From Chloroflexota bacterium (GTDB taxonomy: Bacteria; Chloroflexota; Anaerolineae; Anaerolineales; Villigracilaceae): 64,000 nucleotides of DNA. Within the stretch, counting starts at the first letter, position 1; the number at the start of each line of letters is the position of its first letter. The notes beneath the pieces are model-generated. The model had not been told where the DNA came from, made no database searches, and worked only from the letters and a program-made list of their open reading frames with translations. A program made the position numbers and the translations under genes. Where the stretch lies: positions 46,170 through 110,169 of the forward strand of contig JAKOVF010000308.1 in the NCBI GenBank assembly GCA_029782225.1, read 5' to 3'. This document shows positions 9,616 to 19,265 of this stretch, piece by piece.

Positions 9616-11028
9616 TTGAGCATGTGGACCCTGATCGTTCACGCACCAGATCGTGACCCAAAGCCGTACGTACTAAAAGATGGAAAAACGTCCATTGGCC
9701 GGGCCTCCGCGAATGATATTGTCGTGGAGGATACGGCAGCTTCACGTCATCATGCCGAAATCCATTTCAATCAGGCAGAGAAAGTCATCTCACTCCTGGA
9801 TCTGGACAGCACCAATGGCACCTATGTGAATCATCAGCGGGCATATGGTGCCTGTCCATTGAAGGCAAACGACGTGATTCGGATCGGCCAGGTCACCTTT
9901 GACCTTGTCCTGCCGGGCGAAGATCATGATGCCAAGAAGGGGGCAACTGGGACGCACCTGTTTACACGCGAGCTTTTGCTTGAATCGTTGGATCAGCATG
10001 CCGTCCTGCTCTATGATGTTTCGCGTAAATTGAATTTTGCCACAAGCCTTGGCATGGTCATCGACGAACTCACTTCAACCATCAAACACTCGATGGGTGT
10101 TCAGTCATGTGAGATCATCATGAAGAACCAGTTTACCCAGATGGATGAAGCAGGAAAGGATGCAGTGGCTGTGCGCGCCGTTCGAAAACGCTCGGCTGAA
10201 GTCGTTCCGCTGGAAATGTACGTCCCGGTCCTCAGTGGCGATGATGTTCTCGCGCTGCTGCATTTGAAGAAGGAACGCCAGGGCACACGTCCGTTCAGCC
10301 AAAACGACCTGCGGATCGCGATTGCGGTCAGCCATCAGGCGTCCCTGACGATCCAGCGCCTCAATTTACTTGAAAAGGTTCGAAAGGAGGAACAGCTCCG
10401 CCAACTTTTCACCCGCTTCGTTTCTCCCTCCGAAGTTAAGCTTTTACTGAGCCATTATCTGGACACAGGGGAACTACCCCCGTTGCACGAGGAAAAAGTG
10501 ACAGTCATGTTCGCCGATATTGCGGACTCGACCGGCATGGGCGAAAAAATGGGCGTTAAGAATTTTGCCTGGGTGCTCAACAAGTTCTACAGCGACTCAG
10601 CCGATATCATTTTCAGCTACAATGGCATGTTGAAGTATCTGGGGGATGGCGTCCTGGCGATCTTTGTGCATACACCGGGCGAGCCGGCGCCGGAACTGAG
10701 GGCGATCAAATCCGGGCGGGAGCTTCTGGCGCGTGTGAAAACCACCGGTCATTTGGTGCTTGACCAGCGTATCATTATGGGTATTTCCATCAATAGCGGC
10801 GTCGCGATGGTCGGATATGTGGGTACCCGTGAACGCGCTGAGTTCAATGCGCTCGGGGATGTGGTCAACGTGGCTTATAAGATGCAGGAATACGCCCGTC
10901 CCAACCGAATTGTCATCGGTCCCGCGACGGTGGCCGCAATCGTGGACCAATATCATACTCAGCGAATCGGCGAAGTGGCCTTGAGAGGGCGGGAGGGACA
11001 TATGCAGGTGTATGAGGTCTTGCCATAG
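9616..11028 (+). CDS. FHA-GAF-class III adenylate/guanylate cyclase
   Basis: A 470-residue soluble signalling enzyme. FHA domain (about 15-95, with GKTSIGRASANDIVV, SRHHAEI and STNGTYVN) binds phosphothreonine; GAF-like sensor domain (about 125-260); class III cyclase domain (about 290-470) with metal Asp residues in FADIADSTG and LKYLGDG, and the ALGDVVNVAYKMQEYA transition-state segment. The Lys in LKYLGDG favours ATP, so cAMP is the likely product. TTG at 9616 is placed well behind GGGGAG; ATG at 9622 is the alternative. Monocistronic, with a terminator at 11042-11070. It links protein phosphorylation to nucleotide second messenger output. Confidence 0.88.
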   Translation: MSMWTLIVHAPDRDPKPYVLKDGKTSIGRASANDIVVEDTAASRHHAEIHFNQAEKVISLLDLDSTNGTYVNHQRAYGACPLKANDVIRIGQVTFDLVLPGEDHDAKKGATGTHLFTRELLLESLDQHAVLLYDVSRKLNFATSLGMVIDELTSTIKHSMGVQSCEIIMKNQFTQMDEAGKDAVAVRAVRKRSAEVVPLEMYVPVLSGDDVLALLHLKKERQGTRPFSQNDLRIAIAVSHQASLTIQRLNLLEKVRKEEQLRQLFTRFVSPSEVKLLLSHYLDTGELPPLHEEKVTVMFADIADSTGMGEKMGVKNFAWVLNKFYSDSADIIFSYNGMLKYLGDGVLAIFVHTPGEPAPELRAIKSGRELLARVKTTGHLVLDQRIIMGISINSGVAMVGYVGTRERAEFNALGDVVNVAYKMQEYARPNRIVIGPATVAAIVDQYHTQRIGEVALRGREGHMQVYEVLP

Positions 11029-11041
11029 TGCTGCCTCAGCC

Positions 11042-11073
11042 CTGCGAAGGCTACAAACCTTCGCAGAGCTTTT
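11042..11073 (+). terminator. Terminator of the cyclase gene
   Basis: 9-bp stem CTGCGAAGG / CCTTCGCAG (11042-11050, 11058-11066), then AGCTTTT. Confidence 0.75.
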
Positions 11074-11158
11074 AAATGTCCTTTATCAAACCTTTACATA
11101 GCGGTTGTATCCTTTGAGAGTAAGTTCGAGTTGAAAACACGTACTCAAAGGAGAAACA

Positions 11159-11680
11159 ATGAAAAAGACAATTTTGATCGTTGCTTTAGCCGTCCTGGCT
11201 CTCGGTGCTCTCGGCGTTGGTGTGGTCTTTGCTCAGGATGGTAACTTACCCACATACGGTCCTGGCATGATGGGTGGTGGATATGGCTGGATGCATGATT
11301 ATGTTGAGCAGGCGCTGGCTGATAAGCTTGGGCTCACCGAAGCACAGGTGGAGGACCAACTCGCCGCTGGCAAGAGCATGTATCAGATCGCGCTCGATAA
11401 TGGTATCGCAGAGGATCAAGTCGCATCCTTCCTGACCAAAGTCCACACCGCTGCGTTTGACAAGGCCGTGGCTGACGGAGTCATCACCCGAGAGCAGGCA
11501 GACCTTATGCTCCAGCGGATGCAGGCCAATGGCTTCAACTATGGCAATTGTCCCATGCACAATGGACAGACCGGCCAGGCTGGTCAAGGCTATGGCCCTG
11601 GAATGATGCAGAACTGGCGTGGTGGCCAGGGTGGTCGCGGTGGGATGATGGGCGGGGGTTGGCAGAACCAAAATCCTTAA
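11159..11680 (+). CDS. Secreted Met/Gly-rich protein, DUF2680-like
   Basis: 173 residues. Signal peptide at 1-25 (MKKTILIVALAVLALGALGV, cleavage near VFAQD). The middle (about 55-125) is helical with repeats of LTEAQVEDQLAAGKSMYQIA and VITREQADLMLQRMQAN, a pattern seen in DUF2680-type extracellular proteins. It is flanked by MMGGGYGWMHDY and a C-terminal tail of about 45 residues rich in Gly, Met, Gln and Trp (GPGMMQNWRGGQGGRGGMMG), plus a single Cys. The Met/His-rich ends could bind copper or another soft metal; that is inference only. AAAGGAGAAACA precedes the ATG. Ends at its own terminator. Confidence 0.7.
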   Translation: MKKTILIVALAVLALGALGVGVVFAQDGNLPTYGPGMMGGGYGWMHDYVEQALADKLGLTEAQVEDQLAAGKSMYQIALDNGIAEDQVASFLTKVHTAAFDKAVADGVITREQADLMLQRMQANGFNYGNCPMHNGQTGQAGQGYGPGMMQNWRGGQGGRGGMMGGGWQNQNP

Positions 11681-11697
11681 TTCTTGATCACTAAACG

Positions 11698-11731
11698 GAG
11701 GCCGGGTTTCGTAAGAGATCCGGCCTCTTTT
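11698..11731 (+). terminator. Terminator of the secreted protein gene
   Basis: GAGGCCGG / CCGGCCTC stem (11698-11705, 11720-11727) followed by TTTTGATTT. Confidence 0.8.
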
Positions 11732-11768
11732 GATTTAAAATACAGCGGCTGTAAAGGAGGCAGGTCTG

Positions 11769-12677
11769 ATGAAAAAGTTGAAATGGATCATCCCATTGCT
11801 TTTGGTTCTGATCGTCGCGGCAGTTTATCTTTGGCCCATACCGCAGGTGCCATTCGACCAGGTTTATGCAAAGGCAGATCCAACAGAGGTCCAGTCTCTG
11901 CAAAGTTTCCGTTCGCAATACCCTCCAAAGACCATCGAGGTCAATGGTGTGACCTGGGAATATGTTTCCCTTGGTCAAGGTTTGCAGACCATCCTTTTCC
12001 TGCACGGCATGACCGGCGCATATGACATCTGGTGGCATCAGCTTGAAGCGCTGAAATCCGACTATCGCGTCATCTCGGTGACATACCCGGTGGTGGATTC
12101 TCTCGGTGAAATGGAAGCAGGCGTGATGTCCATTTTGGATGCGGAGGGCGTGGACAAATTCAATGTAGTGGGGACATCCCTTGGCGGCTATTTCGCGCAA
12201 TATCTGGTAGCGCGTCACGCGGACCGAATACAGGCTGCCGTTTTCGCGAACACGTTCCCGCCGAATGATTTGATCGCAGAACAAAATAAGACCATTGGCA
12301 CAGCTTTACCATTTCTGCCCGAATGGCTGGTCATTGACGTGCTGCGTGGTAGCTTCGCGAGCAGCATCTATCCCGCTTCAGGAAATGATGAGTTAACGCT
12401 TGCTTTCCTGAACGAGATCAGTTACGGACGCATGAGCAAGGCGCAGGTGGTAGGGAGGTTCCATTGTGTGGTTGAAAAATTCGATGCGCCGAAGCCACAA
12501 ATCCCCCTGATGATCATCGAAGCGGATAACGATCCGCTCGTAGCGGCAGAGCTGCGGGAGCAATTGAAGGCGCAGTATCCCACTGCGATTGTTCACACCC
12601 TTCACGCGGTGGGACACTTTCCTTATTTGAATATGCCTGCGGAGTACACTCAGTTCTTAAGGGAGTTCTTCAAATAA
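11769..12677 (+). CDS. Membrane-anchored alpha/beta hydrolase
   Basis: 302 residues with an N-terminal membrane helix (IIPLLLVLIVAAVYLW, about 7-22), so the enzyme faces outside the membrane or stays anchored. Alpha/beta hydrolase fold: oxyanion loop LFLHGMTG (about 76-83), nucleophile Ser137 in GTSLGG, acid Asp in EADNDPL (about 260) and His in AVGHFPYL. Substrate cannot be told from sequence. GGAGG precedes the ATG by 9 bases. Stands alone; the next gene is convergent. An imperfect hairpin at 12678-12713 lies between the two stop codons. Confidence 0.82.
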   Translation: MKKLKWIIPLLLVLIVAAVYLWPIPQVPFDQVYAKADPTEVQSLQSFRSQYPPKTIEVNGVTWEYVSLGQGLQTILFLHGMTGAYDIWWHQLEALKSDYRVISVTYPVVDSLGEMEAGVMSILDAEGVDKFNVVGTSLGGYFAQYLVARHADRIQAAVFANTFPPNDLIAEQNKTIGTALPFLPEWLVIDVLRGSFASSIYPASGNDELTLAFLNEISYGRMSKAQVVGRFHCVVEKFDAPKPQIPLMIIEADNDPLVAAELREQLKAQYPTAIVHTLHAVGHFPYLNMPAEYTQFLREFFK

Positions 12678-12722
12678 ATATGGAGACGGCTGCTAGACGG
12701 TAGCCTCTATATGATTCAGCGT

Positions 12723-13262
12723 TCATGGTAATCGAACGCTGAGACCGGAGTTCGGGCCCGATGGAACGCCAAGAGCAGGCACTTCATCGCCGGTGTGAGA
12801 GCGCAAATCCGTAAGCAAGTCTTCTGCTGGCAGAGTCGATTCAACCAGCGCTTCTGACTCCGGCCGAGGCTTGCGGACGGGTTTCGCGCGATATACCACC
12901 AGTTCCCCAATCCCGTCTTCGATGGCGCGGCGAGCCAGCGCACGGATGTAATACCGATTGAATTCGCTCTCGGCCAGTACCTCCGCCGCGTTCTCGGGCG
13001 TCGCCGCAATCAGATATCCCTCGCCTTTGGGCCTGCGTCGCGGCAGTGTCCGAACAATGCGTCGGTGCTCGCGTAAGTTCTTCGCCAGTGTTTCATCGCT
13101 GCCATTTTGAATGGCCTCCCGCAGCAAATCAGTGTAATCCATTTGCCCCTGTCCGCTCAAGAGAGGACTGATGTGCAGTTGATGATGATCCAGGTCAAAC
13201 TGCATTTCATCTAGCATCAATTGGCGTGTACGCTCATCCAGATTTTGATAATAAAGAGTCAT
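12723..13262 (-). CDS. Conserved-looking protein of unknown function
   Basis: 179 residues, soluble, no signal peptide or membrane helix, family not recognised. Visible features: an N-terminal helical segment (LDERTRQLMLDEMQFDLDHH), a strongly basic centre (EHRRIVRTLPRRRPKGEG), an amphipathic helix AAEVLAESEFNRYYIRALARRAIEDG, the strand ELVVYRAKPV, then a Pro/Glu/Gly-rich tail. The mix of charged helices and a basic patch would fit a nucleic-acid- or protein-binding role, but nothing proves it. It has a good promoter (13305-13333) and its stop codon lies in a CAGCGTTC / GAACGCTG hairpin (12717-12741) that may help end transcription. Confidence 0.7.
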   Translation of the reverse strand: MTLYYQNLDERTRQLMLDEMQFDLDHHQLHISPLLSGQGQMDYTDLLREAIQNGSDETLAKNLREHRRIVRTLPRRRPKGEGYLIAATPENAAEVLAESEFNRYYIRALARRAIEDGIGELVVYRAKPVRKPRPESEALVESTLPAEDLLTDLRSHTGDEVPALGVPSGPNSGLSVRLP

Positions 13263-13304
13263 GGTTCACTTCTACCTTGGTAAGGAAATTCATCGGGGTT
13301 GATG

Positions 13305-13333
13305 ATTATAGCACAAGTGTTCTAAAAAGACAA
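13305..13333 (-). promoter_or_regulatory. Promoter of the unknown 179-residue protein
   Basis: On the minus strand TTGTCT (13328-13333), 17-base spacer, TATAAT (13305-13310); leader of about 35 bases to the ATG at 13262. The rest of 13334-13479 shows no gene I can support. Confidence 0.6.
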
Positions 13334-13479
13334 TAGGGATTTCTTGGCGCCGGAAGACACGGCGCGGGGCCCCATCTCAAAGTGATTAACGTGCTGGTTA
13401 AAAGGTCATTACGCGCCTCAGTTCATGGGCGATGAGAAAGGCCTATATACCCCCGTGGAAGATGACTTAGCCGGCGGTA

Positions 13480-14430
13480 TCAGGCTGATATGTGATCGTG
13501 AATATGATTTGCTTCACCAATGTCACAATACAGCAAATTTGACTCGCATCCCTCGCACTCGAGTTGCAAAGTCGCGTGTTGGATGTCATATTTTCGTGAA
13601 AGGACTTCGTTCAAGTTGCGCTGGATCACAGAGCCGCTGCTGATGGCGGTGTCTGGCGTGACAATGTGAGCCGAGAGCACGCGCAGGTTTTCGCTGATGC
13701 TCCATACGTGCAAATCGTGAACATCCTGAACGCCTTCCACTTTGCGCAGGTCGCTGAGCAGACTATCCATATTGATGTTCTGTGGTGTACTTTCGAGCAG
13801 GATATGAATGGTCTGCCGCAGGATGCCCCATGCATTCCAGAGGATGAGGATGCCAATCAAAACACTTACCAGTGGATCCAGCCAGTTCCAGCCGGTGAAG
13901 GCGATGACGATTCCCGCGGCAACCGCGCCGAGCGTCGACAGTACATCGCCCATCAAATGCACGAACGCACTTCGGAGATTCAGATCGTTCTCACTGCCGC
14001 GGTGGACCAGCCAGGCTGTGATTGCATTGATGAAGAAAGCCACGATGCCGACTCCGATCAAAATCGGTGCGTCCACTTCAGGCGGAGCCACGAAGCGGTG
14101 ATACGCTTCATAGAAAATCCCCAGCGAGATGAGAACCAGGGTTGTCGAATTGACGAGCGCCACGAGGATACCCACGCGGTGGTAACCGTAGGTCTTGCCC
14201 GCGTTGGCCGGTTGCAAAGCGATTTTCAGCGCGTACCAGCTCAAGCCAAGCGCAATGACATCGGTGAAGTTGTGCGCTGCGTCTGTGAGCAGCGCCAGAC
14301 TGTTGCCAATTATTCCCGCAATCACCTCGACCACAACGAATGCCAGAGTCAACCCCAACGAGAGGGCAAGCCGTCGCGTCGTTTGTGTAGCGATTTCAGG
14401 AAAATGGGAATGGGTGTGATTGGAAGCCAT
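13480..14430 (-). CDS. Cation diffusion facilitator (zinc/manganese/iron exporter)
   Basis: 316 residues, CDF family metal/proton antiporter of the inner membrane. Six membrane helices in the first 210 residues, with the metal-site motifs HNFTD (in LLTDAAHNFTDVIAL, helix II) and HLMGD (in AFVHLMGDVLSTLGA, helix V). The cytoplasmic C-terminal domain follows (VEGVQDVHDLHVWSI, about 230-300). His-rich ends (NHTHSHFPE at the start, EANHIHDHISA at the end) fit metal handling. It is the last gene of the operon headed by the DtxR regulator and counters MntH import. The HNxxD first site is most common in Zn/Co exporters; the operon suggests manganese or iron. Confidence 0.92.
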   Translation of the reverse strand: MASNHTHSHFPEIATQTTRRLALSLGLTLAFVVVEVIAGIIGNSLALLTDAAHNFTDVIALGLSWYALKIALQPANAGKTYGYHRVGILVALVNSTTLVLISLGIFYEAYHRFVAPPEVDAPILIGVGIVAFFINAITAWLVHRGSENDLNLRSAFVHLMGDVLSTLGAVAAGIVIAFTGWNWLDPLVSVLIGILILWNAWGILRQTIHILLESTPQNINMDSLLSDLRKVEGVQDVHDLHVWSISENLRVLSAHIVTPDTAISSGSVIQRNLNEVLSRKYDIQHATLQLECEGCESNLLYCDIGEANHIHDHISA

Positions 14431-14445
14431 GATGATGGATTGAGG

Positions 14446-15372
14446 TTATCTTTCTGAAAAATTATCCTGCTGTTCTTCCTGAGGCACAAGCAAAATGGAT
14501 ATCTTTGTCTGGCGGACAACATTGGGAGCAACCGAGCGTGCCCAAAAGGCACCCATGCCTGCACGCCGATGCGTGCTCAGAAGGATGAGATCTGCCTGAA
14601 TGTGTTCGCCAGTTTTAGTGATGACAGAGGCCGGGTCGCCCCGGGCGATCTCTGCATTCACTTTGAAACCTTTGCGAAGGAGATCGTCCAGATGAGTCTG
14701 GAGATGCTGCTTTGTCGTCTCTTCTTTGATCTCAAGATAGGCAGTCGCAGTTCCGGGCAGCATACTGCTCGCGGCGGCCTTTTCACCGCTGAGTGTGCCA
14801 AAGGTTGGGATCACGGTCAATAGATGAAGTTCCGCACTGTACGAGTGGGCAAGCCACTCAGCATACGGCAGGCTGTCATCGTGGATGGATTCGCTGTCGA
14901 GCGGGACGAGGATGCGGCGAATCTCAAAGGGACGCGTCCCTGCCGCTTGAGGCTGGATCAGAAAAATGGGAGTCTGACCGCCGGCCAGCACCTGTTGGGC
15001 AATGTTGCCGAAGAGCACGTCGCGAAATCCGCCTTTTCCATGAGCGCACATCACAATCAGGTCAGGTTTGAATTCTTCTGTGGCATGTTCGACAATGCTG
15101 GCAGCGACGTCTTTCACTTCGGCAGTGTGGACGTGGGTGATCACCTTCGTTCTGTCTGGGAAGAATCTGGCAGCGACGTCTTTTAGATAGACCTCCGCCT
15201 CCTCAGGCTGAGAAAGGTGATGCTCGCTGTGAACCTCTCTGGGCGCGTCCTTCTCGATGATATGCAGAAGAGTGACCGGTGCGCTGAGAATTCCGGATAA
15301 CGATGCGGCGACCGGGAGGGCGCTTTCCGCGAGTTTCGATCCATCCAGTGGGACAAGTATATTCTTGAACAT
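14446..15372 (-). CDS. Tandem universal stress protein
   Basis: 308 residues, two UspA domains. Domain 1 (1-~145) starts FKNILVPLDGSKLAESALPV and has the ATP-binding loop AHGKGGFRDVLFGNIAQQV; domain 2 (about 152-300) starts RRILVPLDSESIHDDSLPY and has THRRAGMGAFWARSVAPNVV, close to the G-x2-G-x9-G(S/T) pattern. Such tandem proteins bind ATP and are linked to stress survival; the exact role is unknown. It starts 2 bases after the mntH stop codon and precedes the CDF exporter by 15 bases, so it is in the same transcript and may modulate the transporters. Confidence 0.9.
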   Translation of the reverse strand: MFKNILVPLDGSKLAESALPVAASLSGILSAPVTLLHIIEKDAPREVHSEHHLSQPEEAEVYLKDVAARFFPDRTKVITHVHTAEVKDVAASIVEHATEEFKPDLIVMCAHGKGGFRDVLFGNIAQQVLAGGQTPIFLIQPQAAGTRPFEIRRILVPLDSESIHDDSLPYAEWLAHSYSAELHLLTVIPTFGTLSGEKAAASSMLPGTATAYLEIKEETTKQHLQTHLDDLLRKGFKVNAEIARGDPASVITKTGEHIQADLILLSTHRRAGMGAFWARSVAPNVVRQTKISILLVPQEEQQDNFSER

Positions 15373-15374
15373 CG

Positions 15375-16691
<1,317 letters not shown>

Positions 16692-16797
16692 ATTTGATCA
16701 CTTTCTATTCTTCAGAATGATATCTTGATGAGCAACTGAACGCTTCCTTCTGCCCTGCAAACCGATTCCGTTTTCGGGGCGGCCTGCCGCTAGGATA

Positions 16798-17391
16798 CTA
16801 TCCCAGTTTAGGAAAGAACCGTCCCGTTTGTTTCATATAGTTTCGATACTCATCCCCAAATTTCTCAACCAGATGTGCTTCTTCGTTGGGAGTACGAATT
16901 GCAAGCAGGATAAATGCCAGAATGGATAGAAGAATGATGAACCAGGAATCCGCGATCGTTCCCAGGGAAAGGAAAGCCAGCGTTCCAAATGTATACAGTG
17001 GATGACGGATCCACCGGTAAGGTCCGCTTGTAGCTAGTCTGTGTTCTTTGCGTGTAGCAACTGTGGGACTAATGCCTGTGCCAATGCTTTTGAACATCCA
17101 GTAGATCAACCCAAGGGAAGCAAGGCCAACGCCAACGCCGATCCATCGGACCGAATCTGCAAGTCCGATCCTGGACCATGCCATCCATGCAGGATTGACA
17201 GCGTAGATCAGCGGGCTGAACCAAAGGAATAACCCTCCAAGTCGGAGGGCCAGAAATATGGGTTTACCTTCATCCTTCGTGGATACTTTTTCACCGGAGT
17301 CTCTATCCGCTTTGCTGCGGAAGTAGACCGATATTGCGACGGCTGATAGAAGAATAACAGCGCTAAAAACTCGAAATATGGTTTCGTTCAT
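16798..17391 (-). CDS. Isoprenylcysteine carboxyl methyltransferase-like membrane protein
   Basis: 197 residues from the ATG at 17391, chosen because GGAG lies 6 bases upstream; longer starts (17403, 17433) run into a palindromic repeat. Four to five membrane helices and the C-terminal ICMT/PEMT signature: GPYRWIRHPLYTFGTLAF (about 125-142) and RTPNEEAHLVEKFGDEYRNYMKQTGRF. This family transfers methyl groups from SAM to prenylated cysteines, phospholipids or other hydrophobic acceptors; bacteria lack the eukaryotic substrate, so its target is unknown. It lies between the DtxR regulator and mntH, an unusual partner for metal genes. Confidence 0.8.
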   Translation of the reverse strand: MNETIFRVFSAVILLSAVAISVYFRSKADRDSGEKVSTKDEGKPIFLALRLGGLFLWFSPLIYAVNPAWMAWSRIGLADSVRWIGVGVGLASLGLIYWMFKSIGTGISPTVATRKEHRLATSGPYRWIRHPLYTFGTLAFLSLGTIADSWFIILLSILAFILLAIRTPNEEAHLVEKFGDEYRNYMKQTGRFFPKLG

Positions 17392-17400
17392 GTTTGTCTC

Positions 17401-17433
17401 CATGTCATTGCCCCGCCCTCCTCGCAATGACAT
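17401..17433. repeat. Short palindromic repeat, CATTGCGAG family (copy 2)
   Basis: ATGTCATTG and CAATGACAT arms around a CGAGGAGGGCGGGG core, between the DtxR gene (stop at 17435) and the ICMT-like gene. A shortened relative of the copies at 2020-2107 and 47733-47834. Confidence 0.65.
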
Positions 17434-17434
17434 A

Positions 17435-18100
17435 CTAATCTATTTCCACATACACTTTGCCTGTGATCGGCAGTCCGAGCACATTGGATTTGCTGCCAAC
17501 TTTCACGGTCAGGTTATGGTCAAAGGGTGAGTGGGCAGTGACTTCAATCCGTGCCCCGGGGATCAAGCCGAGACTCTCGACATGTCGCAGGAACGCCGGG
17601 TCCTCGCCGTGCACGCGCACCACGGTCCCTTTTTGGGTGGGGCGGAAGGCGGATAATGGTTGGGATTTATCTGTAGGCATGGTCAGATCTTCGGTGGGGA
17701 TGAGGTCACCATGCGGGTCACGCGTCGGGTTGCCCAGTGCTGCGGCTATCCGCCTCTCGAAATCCTCTGAAATCACGTGTTCCAACCGGCAGGCCTCGTC
17801 ATGGACTTCATCCCAGGAATAGCCAAGCGTCTGCACCAGCCATGTCTCCAACAGGCGATGGTGACGGATCACCTCCAGCGCGTTTTTCTTTCCCGTGGCT
17901 GTTAGTGTGACGCCCTGATGTTTGTGGTACTGCACTAAAGCGGGTCTGGTTGTTGCCAGCTTCTGCACCATGCCTGTGACCGAGCCGGGCTTGATTTCCA
18001 GCCGGCGGGCAATGTCATTGGTGCTGGCCGGCGTGCCGCTGCTCGTCAAATCATAGATTTCTTTCAGATAATCTTGAACGGATGTAGTTACCTGTTTCAT
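17435..18100 (-). CDS. DtxR/MntR-family metal-dependent repressor
   Basis: 221 residues from the ATG at 18100. N-terminal winged helix-turn-helix (about 5-65, with STNDIARRLEIKPGSVTGMV), metal-binding/dimerisation domain (about 70-140, HHRLLETWLV and EVHDEACRLEHVISEDFERRI with the His/Glu/Cys ligands expected), and a C-terminal FeoA/SH3-like domain (about 150-221). Long form, as in DtxR/IdeR. It binds Mn(II) or Fe(II) and represses metal uptake. An operator palindrome and promoter lie directly upstream (18117-18169), so it should control itself and, through the operon, mntH and the CDF exporter. A TTG at 18118 is a poorer start and lies in the operator. Confidence 0.92.
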   Translation of the reverse strand: MKQVTTSVQDYLKEIYDLTSSGTPASTNDIARRLEIKPGSVTGMVQKLATTRPALVQYHKHQGVTLTATGKKNALEVIRHHRLLETWLVQTLGYSWDEVHDEACRLEHVISEDFERRIAAALGNPTRDPHGDLIPTEDLTMPTDKSQPLSAFRPTQKGTVVRVHGEDPAFLRHVESLGLIPGARIEVTAHSPFDHNLTVKVGSKSNVLGLPITGKVYVEID

Positions 18101-18116
18101 TTTTACTTCACTAAAC

Positions 18117-18142
18117 AATAATTTAGTCTTACCTAAATTATT
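18117..18142. promoter_or_regulatory. DtxR/MntR-type operator
   Basis: Perfect inverted repeat with 10-bp arms (AATAATTTAG at 18117-18126, CTAAATTATT at 18133-18142) and a 6-base centre. The TTTAGGTAAGACTAAA core resembles DtxR/IdeR/MntR sites. It begins at the -10 element, so a bound regulator would block transcription. Confidence 0.75.
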
Positions 18143-18169
18143 TTAACAGCGGAAACGCGTTTTGGTCAA
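18140..18169 (-). promoter_or_regulatory. Promoter of the dtxR-mntH-cdf operon
   Basis: Minus strand: TTGACC (18164-18169), 18-base spacer, TAAAAT (18140-18145), overlapping the operator. Confidence 0.6.
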
Positions 18170-18193
18170 GGCCTGTGAGGAGATTTCAAGGCA

Positions 18194-18221
18194 TTGCAAT
18201 TTGCCCAATGTATGTCATAAT
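18194..18221 (+). promoter_or_regulatory. Promoter of the ATP-grasp gene
   Basis: TTGCAA (18194-18199), 16-base spacer, CATAAT (18216-18221), 30 bases before the ATG. Confidence 0.5.
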
Positions 18222-18251
18222 CCACCAAGTTTAATTCGATGAGGTGAAGCA

Positions 18252-19220
18252 ATGCGTGTTTGTATTCTATCTGATGAAGAACCGGAAGATTTCGACCCCG
18301 CTCCATTTATGAATGGTTATGACTGGGAAATGGTGACGCTCTACAAACCTGTGATGAAACAACTGCGCGCGCTGGCTGAAAGTGGAAAGTTCGACATTTA
18401 CCTGAACATGTGTGAAGGCTATGAAGAAGATGACCCCGATCCAAAAGCTTATCTGGGTATTGAAGTGGTAAAAGCGCTCGAACAGCTCAATCTGGCGTTT
18501 ACGGGAGCTGATTCGAATTTCTATGATCCGACACGTGAAGAGATGCAGGCCATCGCTGAAGCGCATGGAATCCGTTTTGCGAGAGGTTATCAGGTCAAGA
18601 GTGCGGAAGAGGCGGAGCAGCTTGCCGTAAATTTGCCTTATCCGATCATGGTCAAGCATCCGAAGAGCTATGGCAGCACAGGCATGACAAAGGAGTCGCG
18701 TGTGGATACGCCGGAGCAGCTAAGAGGGCAGGTCGAGCGGATGTGTTCCGAATTTGGCGCGGCCCGCATGGAAGAATTCATCGTGGGCAAGGAATACAAC
18801 GTGCTGGTCCTGGATAACCCCGATGACCTGAGCAATCCCATCGCCTATCCCCCGGCCGAACTTATCTTTCCTCCCGGCGAAGAGTTCTGGCACGTGGATG
18901 TCAAATGGAACTATGATGTCGTATTTGATTTCAGACAGGTGACCGATCCCGAATTAGTAGCACGGCTCCACGGTATTGCCTGCAAGATGTATCTCGCAAC
19001 GGGTGCCACGGGCTATGGTCGCTGCGATATTCGAATGAGTGAACAGGGAGAATTGTGCATTCTCGAGATCAACCCCAACGGTGGAATCATGTTCAAGCCT
19101 GAGGAGTATGGGCCTGCAGATTACATGATCCTTTATGACCCACACGGATACAAAGGTTTTTTCGATACGATCTTCCGCGCGGCATTGCTTCGACAAAAGA
19201 TGCGCGCCACGAGCAACTGA
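18252..19220 (+). CDS. ATP-grasp ligase related to D-alanine-D-alanine ligase
   Basis: 322 residues. The ATP-grasp pattern of the D-Ala-D-Ala ligase group is visible: substrate loop FTGADSNFYDPTREEM (about 97-112), LPYPIMVKHPKSYGSTGM (about 128-145, ATP-binding Lys and small loop), MEEFIVGKEYNVLVL (hinge), and the metal site RCDIRMSEQGELCILEINPNGG (about 258-279). The N-terminal third is not that of a canonical Ddl and starts RVCILSDEEPEDFDP, so the substrate is probably another amino acid or carboxylate. AGGTGAAG precedes the ATG. Single gene with its own promoter and a strong terminator. Confidence 0.82.
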   Translation: MRVCILSDEEPEDFDPAPFMNGYDWEMVTLYKPVMKQLRALAESGKFDIYLNMCEGYEEDDPDPKAYLGIEVVKALEQLNLAFTGADSNFYDPTREEMQAIAEAHGIRFARGYQVKSAEEAEQLAVNLPYPIMVKHPKSYGSTGMTKESRVDTPEQLRGQVERMCSEFGAARMEEFIVGKEYNVLVLDNPDDLSNPIAYPPAELIFPPGEEFWHVDVKWNYDVVFDFRQVTDPELVARLHGIACKMYLATGATGYGRCDIRMSEQGELCILEINPNGGIMFKPEEYGPADYMILYDPHGYKGFFDTIFRAALLRQKMRATSN

Positions 19221-19226
19221 ATGAAA

Positions 19227-19265
19227 AACGTCCCGAAGGCAGATCCATCCTTCGGGACGTTCCTT
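19227..19265 (+). terminator. Terminator of the ATP-grasp gene
   Basis: Perfect 13-bp stem AACGTCCCGAAGG / CCTTCGGGACGTT (19227-19239, 19249-19261), flanked by an A-run on one side, so it may also serve the convergent small gene. Confidence 0.85.

Noticed and set aside
13334..13479. Possible remnant of a gene (FLIAHELR-like peptide on the minus strand)
   Set aside because: Too short and interrupted by stops; not enough to call a pseudogene.
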